Part shown: in pieces, positions 32,731-40,014 of the stretch
Numbering within the stretch: the first letter of the stretch is position 1
Layout of the letters: every line of letters starts with the position of its first letter
DNA from: Arcobacter siniprincipis
GTDB lineage: Bacteria; Campylobacterota; Campylobacteria; Campylobacterales; Arcobacteraceae
Direction: 5' to 3'
Length of the DNA stretch: 64,000 bases
Assembly: GCF_048571125.1 (NCBI RefSeq)
Contig: NZ_CP182343.1
Coordinates: 682,001-746,000, forward strand
Notes under the pieces: model-generated
The model's database searches: none
The model's input: only the letters and a program-made list of their open reading frames with translations
What the model was told of the DNA's origin: nothing
Position numbers and translations under genes: made by a program

Positions 32731-34800
32731 TTGAGAAATAAGAAAAACAATAAACAAGACAAAAACAACAATAATAACAATAATAATAACTTTTTTAGTA
32801 ATAATCCGTTGTTAGTTTTTGTTTTATTTTCACTTGTAACAATTATGGCTTTTAAAGCCTTGTTTCCAGAAGAACAAGGAGGAACTGCAACAAATCAAAA
32901 TATCCAAGCATTTGGACAAACAAAACATAAGACTATTGCATATTCTGATTTAAAAAATTTAATTAGCAGTGGAAAAATCCAATATGTTGGAATTGGAAAT
33001 ACTAATATTAAAGCTGTATCTAAACAAAATGGTTCGGATATTACAACTTATACGGCTAGAAGAGTTGTTCCAGATAGCACACTAATTCCTATGTTAGAAA
33101 AGAATGGAATAGATTATGGTGGAGTTAATGAGGAAAATGTTTTAGCTGATATTTTATTTGGTTGGGTTTTACCTATATTTATATTCTTTGCAATTTGGAT
33201 GTTCCTAGCTAAAAGAATGTCAAAATCTATGGGTGGTGGAAGTGGAGGAATCCTAGGAATTGGATCTTCTAAAAAAATGATAAACTCAGAAAAACCAAAT
33301 GTAAAATTTGAAGATATGGCTGGAAATAAAGAGGCTAAAGAAGAAGTTCAAGAAGTTGTTGATTTCTTAAAAGATCCAGATAGATATGTAAAACTTGGAG
33401 CTCAAATTCCAAAAGGTGTTTTACTAGTAGGACCTCCAGGTACAGGTAAAACTCTACTTGCAAAAGCAGTTGCAGGTGAAGCAGATGTTGAATTTTTATC
33501 AGTATCTGGTTCTGCATTTATTGAAATGTTTGTTGGGGTTGGAGCTTCAAGAGTTAGAGACCTATTCGAACAAGCAAAAAAAGTAGCACCTGCAATTATT
33601 TTCATTGATGAAATTGATGCTATTGGAAAGAGTAGAGCATCAGGTGGACCAATGGGTGGAAATGATGAAAGAGAACAAACTCTAAATCAACTTTTAGCAG
33701 AAATGGATGGATTTGCAACAGAATCTGCACCTGTTATTGTACTTGCTGCAACAAATAGACCTGAAGTTCTTGATCCTGCACTTTTAAGACCAGGAAGATT
33801 TGATAGACAAGTTTTAGTTGATAAACCTGACTTTGAAGGTAGAAAAGAGATTTTAAATGTACACATCAAAGGTGTAAAAGTTGGAAAAGATGTTGACTTA
33901 GTTGAAGTAGCTCGTATGACTGCTGGATTAGCAGGGGCTGATTTAGCAAATATTATTAATGAAGCAGCACTATTAGCAGGACGAGCAAAAAAAGAAGAAG
34001 TTACATACTCTGATTTTAAAGAAGCAGTAGAGAGACAAATTGCTGGATTAGAAAAAAAATCAAGAAGAATATCTCCAAAAGAGAGAAAAATTGTAGCTTA
34101 CCATGAATCTGGACATGCATTAATTGCAGAGATTACAAAAGGGGCTAAAAAAGTAAATAAAGTTTCTATTGTTCCAAGAGGACTTGCAGCTTTAGGATAT
34201 ACACTTAACAATCCTGAAGAGAATAAATATTTAATGCAAAAACATGAACTAATAGCTGAAGTTGACGTGTTATTAGGTGGACGAGCTGCAGAAGAAGTAT
34301 TTATCAAAGAGATTAGTACAGGTGCTGGAAATGACCTAGAAAGAGCAACAGATATTGTTAAATCTATGGCTTCTATTTATGGTATGAGTGATATTGCTGG
34401 ATTAATGGTTTTAGAAAAAAGGTCAAATCAATTTTTAGGTGGTCAAACACAAAAAGATTTCTCTGATAATATGGCGAAAGACCTTGATACTCATATTAAA
34501 ACTGTATTAAACGAAAGATATGAAATCGTTCTTCAATCGTTAAGAGACAATAGTAATGCAATTGAAGAGATGACTAAAGAACTACTTGAAGTAGAAGTTA
34601 TTTCAGGTGAAAGAGTAAGAGAAATTATTAAAGCTAATGGCGGAGTTGTTTTTGAAGATGAAGATTTACACTCAGGAAAAATAGAAAACAATGTTGAATT
34701 AGATATAGATAGTACAGAATCATCTGAAGACAAAAAAGAAGATAACTCTTCAAATAATGATGATGAATCTAAAGATAAAGAAGATAAAAAAGATGATTAA
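32731..34800 (+). CDS. ftsH: ATP-dependent zinc metalloprotease FtsH
   Basis: A 689-residue membrane AAA+ protease that removes damaged membrane proteins and regulators. It has an Asn-rich start encoded by an AAC/AAT triplet run (32762-32790), membrane helices near 26-44 and 136-157, Walker A GPPGTGKT (234-241), Walker B IIFIDEIDAIG, the SRH region (RPEVLDPALLRPGRFDRQ) and the zinc site HESGH near 458. The C-terminus is an acidic Ser/Asp/Lys tail. The start is TTG, behind GGAG. Confidence 0.97.
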   Translation: MRNKKNNKQDKNNNNNNNNNFFSNNPLLVFVLFSLVTIMAFKALFPEEQGGTATNQNIQAFGQTKHKTIAYSDLKNLISSGKIQYVGIGNTNIKAVSKQNGSDITTYTARRVVPDSTLIPMLEKNGIDYGGVNEENVLADILFGWVLPIFIFFAIWMFLAKRMSKSMGGGSGGILGIGSSKKMINSEKPNVKFEDMAGNKEAKEEVQEVVDFLKDPDRYVKLGAQIPKGVLLVGPPGTGKTLLAKAVAGEADVEFLSVSGSAFIEMFVGVGASRVRDLFEQAKKVAPAIIFIDEIDAIGKSRASGGPMGGNDEREQTLNQLLAEMDGFATESAPVIVLAATNRPEVLDPALLRPGRFDRQVLVDKPDFEGRKEILNVHIKGVKVGKDVDLVEVARMTAGLAGADLANIINEAALLAGRAKKEEVTYSDFKEAVERQIAGLEKKSRRISPKERKIVAYHESGHALIAEITKGAKKVNKVSIVPRGLAALGYTLNNPEENKYLMQKHELIAEVDVLLGGRAAEEVFIKEISTGAGNDLERATDIVKSMASIYGMSDIAGLMVLEKRSNQFLGGQTQKDFSDNMAKDLDTHIKTVLNERYEIVLQSLRDNSNAIEEMTKELLEVEVISGERVREIIKANGGVVFEDEDLHSGKIENNVELDIDSTESSEDKKEDNSSNNDDESKDKEDKKDD

Positions 34801-35368
34801 CAACTTTGTAGCAAGAGAGGGAAGAGTTTTTATTTATATCTCTTTTGCTATTTTTGTATTTTCATATTTGTTTATATGTGATACATTTGCTTTTATTTGC
34901 TTTTTAATAACTTTATTTTTAATATTTATTTATAGAAATAATCTAAAAGCAAAAGTAAAAGTTGATTCATTAGTCTCTCCTGTAAGTGGAGAAATTATTG
35001 CAATTGATAAAGTTAATTCTCAAAATATAATTTATATAAGCGTAGGAGTATTAAATTCACATATTTTAATTGCTCCAAAAGACTCATTATTTAAAGAAGA
35101 GTTACATAAAAATGGACTTAACTTTTGCACAAATAGTTATAAAGCAAAAGAATTAAATGAAAAAAGAATATTAAGTTTTGATGATATTAAATTAGAATTG
35201 ATATCTGGAAGATTTAATATTTCACATGAATTTGTGAGTAAATCAAATGTAAACCAATATGATAAAATAGGTATTTTTGTAAATGGTATTGTAAAAGTTT
35301 ATATTCCTTCTTCATACTATTTAAATTTAAAACTTGGACAAAAAGTAAAAGTAGGAGAAGTTTTATAA
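34793..35368 (+). CDS. Phosphatidylserine decarboxylase-related protein lacking the active serine
   Basis: A 191-residue protein with two N-terminal membrane helices (about 10-50) and a fold like the short (archaeal-type) phosphatidylserine decarboxylase, including SPVSGEIIAIDKV and a C-terminal LGQKVKVGEVL. The Gly-Ser pair that is cleaved to form the pyruvoyl group, expected before VxVYxP, is replaced by Asn-Gly. So it is probably not an active decarboxylase. Start at 34793 overlaps the ftsH stop. In Campylobacter a similar gene lies between ftsH and pssA; here no pssA follows. Confidence 0.75.
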   Translation: MINNFVAREGRVFIYISFAIFVFSYLFICDTFAFICFLITLFLIFIYRNNLKAKVKVDSLVSPVSGEIIAIDKVNSQNIIYISVGVLNSHILIAPKDSLFKEELHKNGLNFCTNSYKAKELNEKRILSFDDIKLELISGRFNISHEFVSKSNVNQYDKIGIFVNGIVKVYIPSSYYLNLKLGQKVKVGEVL

Positions 35369-35376
35369 ACTTTTCC

Positions 35377-35405
35377 TTGACAAATCTCATTTAATAAAAT
35401 ATAAT
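35377..35405 (+). promoter_or_regulatory. Consensus sigma-70 promoter of leuA
   Basis: TTGACA (35377-35382) and TATAAT (35400-35405) with a 17-base spacer match the consensus exactly. It drives a leader that contains a Leu-rich peptide and then leuA. A second TATAAT at 35568-35573 lies near leuA without a good -35 box. Confidence 0.9.
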
Positions 35406-35433
35406 TGTCTTCTAAATTTAATAGGAGAGCGTA

Positions 35434-35511
35434 ATGAAAAATATCAATTTTTTCAAAAATCATTTTACCAAAAGTACAAACTCTCAACTTCTCCTCAAAA
35501 ACTTCCTCTAA
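35434..35511 (+). CDS. Leucine-rich leader peptide of leuA
   Basis: A 25-codon frame starts at 35434 behind AGGAG (35423-35427) and ends at 35511. Four of the last seven residues are leucine (19, 20, 21 and 25), written CTT, CTC, CTC and CTC. CTC is rarely used in this window, where TTA dominates. Placement before leuA, the Leu codons near the stop and the following hairpin potential fit a leader peptide for transcription attenuation. Confidence 0.78.
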   Translation: MKNINFFKNHFTKSTNSQLLLKNFL

Positions 35512-35562
35512 TATTTATTATATAAATACAATTTAATTTCCGCACAAGTTTTTCTTTTTTTT
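35497..35562 (+). promoter_or_regulatory. Possible leuA attenuator
   Basis: AAAAACTT inside the leader's leucine codons (35497-35504) can pair with AAGTTTTT (35546-35553), which is followed by eight T residues (35555-35562). A smaller hairpin TATTTAT-TAT-ATAAATA lies in the loop. A ribosome stalled on the Leu codons would cover the first arm and prevent termination. The stem is AT-rich and the loop is long, so this is tentative. Confidence 0.45.
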
Positions 35563-35598
35563 AAAGATATAATATACCCAATATACAAAGGTTACAAG

Positions 35599-37152
35599 AT
35601 GGATAAAAATAGAATTATAGTATTTGATACTACATTAAGAGATGGGGAACAAAGTCCTGGTTGTTCTATGAATACTGACGAAAAAATTAAAGTTGCTTTA
35701 CAATTAGAAAAGTTAGGTGTTGATGTTATTGAAGCTGGTTTTGCAGCTGCAAGTCCTGGGGATTTTGATGCTGTTTCAAGAATAGCAGAAGTTGTTAAAA
35801 ACTCAAGTATTTGTTCTTTAAGTAGAGCAATTGAAAATGATATTAAACAATCAGGTTTAGCTGTACAAAAAGCTGCAATGCACAGAATTCACACTTTTAT
35901 TGCAACTTCACCAATACACATGAAATATAAATTAAAAATGAGTGAAGATGAAGTTATTAAAAGAGCAGTTCGTGCGGTTGAATATGCAAGAACATTTGTT
36001 GATGATGTAGAGTTTTCTTTAGAAGATGCAGGAAGAAGTGAAATCTCTTTTATGAAAGAGGTTATGGATGCAGTTATTGCAGCAGGGGCAAGTACAATTA
36101 ATTTACCAGATACTGTAGGATATAGATTACCAACAGAATTAGGTGCAATGGTAAAAGAATTAAGTGATTTTGCAGGAGATAGAGCAATAATCTCAGTTCA
36201 CAATCACAATGACTTAGGATTGGCAACAGCGAATACTTTATCTGCTGTTTTAAATGGTGCTAGACAAATAGAAGTTACAGTTAATGGTTTGGGTGAGAGA
36301 GCAGGGAATTCTGCTTTAGAAGAGGCTGTAATGGCTATTAAAACGAGAAAAGATGCCTTTGGTGATTTATATACAAATATAAATACAAAAGAGATATATC
36401 CATCATCTAGATTAGTAGCAACAATTACAGGTGTTGAACCACAACAAAACAAAGCTATTGTTGGTAAAAATGCATTTGCCCATGAAAGTGGAATTCATCA
36501 AGATGGTATGTTAAAAAATCAAGAAACATATGAAATCATGAAACCTGAAGATATTGGTGTTTACAAAGAATCTAATTTGATTTTAGGAAAACATAGTGGT
36601 CGTGCAGCATTTAGAGATAAAATAGAGCACTTAGGATTTGATAAAATACCTGAGGAAGAGTTAAATACTGCATTTGAAAAATTTAAAGCCTTAGCTGATA
36701 AGAAAAAAGATGTTACTGATGATGATATTAGAATGTTAGTTACAGATGAGTCTTTAAATCATGATAAAACTTATGAATTAGTTGGATTACAAATTTCTGA
36801 CTGTTCATCAGGAACTCCAATGGCATCTGTGTCAATTAAACATAAAGATGAAGTTATGATTGAAGCAAATATTGGTAATGGTACAATGGATGCAATTTTC
36901 AAAACTATTGATAGACTTACAGGTTATAGTGGAGAATTACAAAGTTATAATGTAACTTCAGTAACTGAAGGTAAAGATGCCTTAGCAAAAGTAACAACAA
37001 GAGTTATTTTTGATAAATCTTCACCATCATTTGTGGGACATGGTTTAAGTATTGACACTATGCTTGCAACTGCAAAGGCGTATTTAGGTGCACTTAATTC
37101 ATATCTTTCTCAAAAAGAGAGATTAGCTAAAAACAGTGAACATCAAATTTAA
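35599..37152 (+). CDS. leuA: 2-isopropylmalate synthase
   Basis: First committed enzyme of leucine synthesis, joining acetyl-CoA and 2-oxoisovalerate. The 517-residue chain has DTTLRDGEQSPG (10-21), the metal site HNHNDLGLATAN near 200, GLGERAGNSALEE, and a C-terminal leucine-sensing domain from about 380. It should be feedback inhibited by leucine. Transcription is probably controlled by the leader described above. No leuBCD follows. Confidence 0.96.
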   Translation: MDKNRIIVFDTTLRDGEQSPGCSMNTDEKIKVALQLEKLGVDVIEAGFAAASPGDFDAVSRIAEVVKNSSICSLSRAIENDIKQSGLAVQKAAMHRIHTFIATSPIHMKYKLKMSEDEVIKRAVRAVEYARTFVDDVEFSLEDAGRSEISFMKEVMDAVIAAGASTINLPDTVGYRLPTELGAMVKELSDFAGDRAIISVHNHNDLGLATANTLSAVLNGARQIEVTVNGLGERAGNSALEEAVMAIKTRKDAFGDLYTNINTKEIYPSSRLVATITGVEPQQNKAIVGKNAFAHESGIHQDGMLKNQETYEIMKPEDIGVYKESNLILGKHSGRAAFRDKIEHLGFDKIPEEELNTAFEKFKALADKKKDVTDDDIRMLVTDESLNHDKTYELVGLQISDCSSGTPMASVSIKHKDEVMIEANIGNGTMDAIFKTIDRLTGYSGELQSYNVTSVTEGKDALAKVTTRVIFDKSSPSFVGHGLSIDTMLATAKAYLGALNSYLSQKERLAKNSEHQI

Positions 37153-37176
37153 TATAAGAGATTAATCTCTTATATT
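37151..37176. terminator. Intrinsic terminator after leuA
   Basis: AATATAAGAGATT followed by its exact reverse complement forms a hairpin starting at the leuA stop codon, followed by a T-rich stretch. Confidence 0.65.
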
Positions 37177-37268
37177 ATTTCTTCTTTAAAATTATCCTTT
37201 TAAAACTTTTATTTTATTTTATTTCGCTAATATATTATAAATTTAACAAAAAAGGTGCGCTTTAAAAT

Positions 37269-39278
37269 ATGATGCAGTTTAACTTTTTCTTAAAATTATT
37301 AAAAGATTCATTTAGAGATCTTCTTCCAATAATTTTAGTAATCTTATTCTTTCAATTAGCAATTTTACAAACAGTACCACCTGGGTGGATATCTACAACT
37401 ATTGGTTTAATTATTGTAGCTGTTGGGCTTGCAATTTTTTTACAAGGTTTGGAAATAGGTATATTTCCAGTTGGGGAAAGCCTTGCTCGTGATTTTGCAA
37501 AATCTGGATGGACAATTTGGATTTTAATATTTGGTTTTATGATAGGTTTTGGTACAACTATTGCAGAACCAGCTCTTGCTGTAATTGCAGACAAGGCAGC
37601 TTCAATTTCTAGTGGTAGAATTGATGCTTCGGTTCTACGATTTGTTGTTGCAGGTTCTGTTGGTTTTGCAATTTTACTTGGTGTTTACAGAATAATAAAA
37701 GGTCATCCAATTCACTATTATATAATAGTAGGATATCTTTTTGTTGTAAGTATTACCTTTTTTGCTCCAAAAGAGATTATTGGACTTGCGTATGACTTAG
37801 GAGGAGTTACAACCTCTACTGTAACCGTTCCTTTAGTTGCAGCCCTTGGTATTGGATTAGCTTCAAATATAAAAGGACGAAATCCTGTAATTGATGGATT
37901 TGGACTTATTGCTTTTGCTTCACTTACTCCTATGATTTTTGTACAAATTTATGGAATAGCTGTTTATTCTTTGGTTGATGCAAAAGATGTTGCAGAAATC
38001 GCAATTAATCCAATTATCTCTTCACCAAAAGACATAACAATAAGTTCTGTGATAATGGGGATAATTGCAGTTATAAAAGATGTAACACCAATATTACTTA
38101 TTATATTGTTTTTCCAATATGGTGTATTGAAAAAAAGCATTCAAAATATAAAAACTGTATTTTTAGGATTTGTTCTTGTTATTATTGGTTTATATGCATT
38201 TATATTAGGCTTAGAACTAGGGCTATTTACCCTTGGTGAAACAATGGCTTATGAATTAACAAAAAGTAAGTCAGTATTAGTAATCTATGCCTTTGCCTTT
38301 GCCATTGGATTTTCTACAACTATGGCAGAACCTGCACTTATGGCCATTGCAAAAAAAGCAAAAGAGATTAGTGATGGTAGAATAAATGACTTTGCACTAA
38401 GACTGTTTGTTGCACTTGGCGTTGCCATTGGTATTGCCCTTGGTGCCTTTAGAATAGTTGATGGTGGACATATCCATTATTATATTATTGTAGGATATAT
38501 TGTTGTTATAATCTTAACTTTTATAGCACCAAAGTATATTATTCCAATAGCTTATGATAGTGGAGGAGTTACAACTTCAACAGTAACTGTTCCACTAGTT
38601 GCAGCACTTGGAATTGGTCTTGCTACAAATATTCCAGGAAGAAGCCCACTTATTGATGGTTTTGGACTTATTGCCTTTGCTTCACTATTTCCTATGATTA
38701 CAGTTATGTTGTATGGGATACTAACTGAAAAACTTGGAGTTAAGTCAGATACACAAATTGAAGCTGAAAATATCTTACGAGATAATTTAGTCGATGCAGA
38801 AAATATGGATTTAGCAACTGTAAATATTGATGGAAGTAATAGAAGACACTCTTTGCCTATGGATTTTTATGCTGTTGCAATAATAGTACCAAAAGATAAA
38901 AAAATAGATGCAATACAAGCAGCTAGTAAAGCTGGCGCAAATGGAGTTACAGTTTTAAGAGCAGATGGTATGGGCCTTGGGAAAATGCACAATTTCTATC
39001 GAACATCTTTTGAAGCAAATGATTCTTTACTTCTATTTTTATTACCAAAAGCTAGGGTAAATCCTGTGATAAAATCAATTATTCACTCACTTCATATTAC
39101 AACAGAAGGAAAAGGTATCGCTTTTGCTTTTCCTTTAACTCACATGAAAGGGATTAGTTTAAGTAGACATGATATTTTTCAAAATAGAAAAGATAGAAAA
39201 GATGGAAATGAAGAAAATGAAGAAAATGAAGAAAGTAATGAAAAAGAATTAACAAAAGAAGATGGAAGTAATAAATAA
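37269..39278 (+). CDS. DUF1538 membrane protein with two repeats and a PII-like tail
   Basis: A 669-residue membrane protein made of two related halves (about 10-235 and 255-490). Each contains GTTxAEPAL-type, GGVTTSTVTVPLVAALGIGL and IDGFGLIAFASL motifs of the DUF1538 family, thought to be transporters. Residues about 535-640 form a soluble domain with the look of a PII signal protein (YAVAIIVPKDKKIDAIQAA, then GANGVTVLRADGMGLG). The tail is charged (NEENEESNEKE). A link to nitrogen or nucleotide signalling is an inference. It overlaps the next gene by 17 bases. Confidence 0.85.
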   Translation: MMQFNFFLKLLKDSFRDLLPIILVILFFQLAILQTVPPGWISTTIGLIIVAVGLAIFLQGLEIGIFPVGESLARDFAKSGWTIWILIFGFMIGFGTTIAEPALAVIADKAASISSGRIDASVLRFVVAGSVGFAILLGVYRIIKGHPIHYYIIVGYLFVVSITFFAPKEIIGLAYDLGGVTTSTVTVPLVAALGIGLASNIKGRNPVIDGFGLIAFASLTPMIFVQIYGIAVYSLVDAKDVAEIAINPIISSPKDITISSVIMGIIAVIKDVTPILLIILFFQYGVLKKSIQNIKTVFLGFVLVIIGLYAFILGLELGLFTLGETMAYELTKSKSVLVIYAFAFAIGFSTTMAEPALMAIAKKAKEISDGRINDFALRLFVALGVAIGIALGAFRIVDGGHIHYYIIVGYIVVIILTFIAPKYIIPIAYDSGGVTTSTVTVPLVAALGIGLATNIPGRSPLIDGFGLIAFASLFPMITVMLYGILTEKLGVKSDTQIEAENILRDNLVDAENMDLATVNIDGSNRRHSLPMDFYAVAIIVPKDKKIDAIQAASKAGANGVTVLRADGMGLGKMHNFYRTSFEANDSLLLFLLPKARVNPVIKSIIHSLHITTEGKGIAFAFPLTHMKGISLSRHDIFQNRKDRKDGNEENEENEESNEKELTKEDGSNK

Positions 39279-39594
39279 TTTAGAACAGATAAAAGAGAAG
39301 ATAGCCTCGAAAGAGGCTTTGATTATATACTTTTCTTCTAAAAATTGTTCAGTATGCAAAGTATTAAAACCAAAGATAGAAAAAGAAATTTCAACTTATT
39401 TCGATAAAATTAGTTTTTTCGAAATAAGAATTGATGAGAGCTTAGAAATAAGTTCTTATTTTTCAGTATTTCAAGCTCCTACAATTTTATTTTACCTTGA
39501 TGGGAAAGAGTTTTTAAGAGAAGGAAAAAATATAAGCATAAGTGTTTTTATTGATGCAATAAAAAGGCCTTATGAGATGTTTTATGGAGAATAA
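39262..39594 (+). CDS. Thioredoxin-family protein
   Basis: A 110-residue thioredoxin fold with active site CSVC (residues 29-32, SSKNCSVCK) and cis-Pro loop VFQAPTILFYLDG. No signal peptide, so cytoplasmic. It overlaps the DUF1538 gene and is followed immediately by the haem-domain gene. Confidence 0.88.
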   Translation: MEVINNLEQIKEKIASKEALIIYFSSKNCSVCKVLKPKIEKEISTYFDKISFFEIRIDESLEISSYFSVFQAPTILFYLDGKEFLREGKNISISVFIDAIKRPYEMFYGE

Positions 39595-40014
39595 ATGAAA
39601 ATTACTATTTTAATATTTTTTATAGTGTTGCTTTTAATGCAAGCAATACAAATAGACAAAACAAACCCCGTTACTGACAAGTCTTTAGAGATACAAGCAC
39701 CAAAAGAGGTTAAAGTTTTATTAAAAAATGCTTGTTATGATTGCCACTCAAGTGAAACTATTTGGCCATGGTATAGTTCAATTGCACCTGGATCTTGGAT
39801 AATAGAAGGGCATGTGGTTGATGGAAGAAAAGCATTAGATTTTAGTACTTGGGCAAATTATACTAAAGAAGAAAAAGAAAAAAAACTTAAAAAAATACAT
39901 AGAACAGTTTATGCTGCTATGCCTTTGGCTAGTTATATTTGGATACATAAAGAAGCCAATTTAACAAAAGAACAAAGAGCCTTGATAAGAGAATGGACAG
40001 GAGTTAGAAAATAG
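39595..40014 (+). CDS. Haem-binding domain protein (Haem_bd type)
   Basis: A 139-residue protein with an N-terminal membrane or signal segment (about 2-18) and one CxxCH haem motif (CYDCH, residues 47-51) followed by ETIWPWYSSIAPGSW, the signature of the Haem_bd family (PF14376). It should carry a covalently bound c-type haem in the periplasm, perhaps in electron transfer or sensing. Its stop overlaps the GTG start of the mutS gene. Confidence 0.85.
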   Translation: MKITILIFFIVLLLMQAIQIDKTNPVTDKSLEIQAPKEVKVLLKNACYDCHSSETIWPWYSSIAPGSWIIEGHVVDGRKALDFSTWANYTKEEKEKKLKKIHRTVYAAMPLASYIWIHKEANLTKEQRALIREWTGVRK

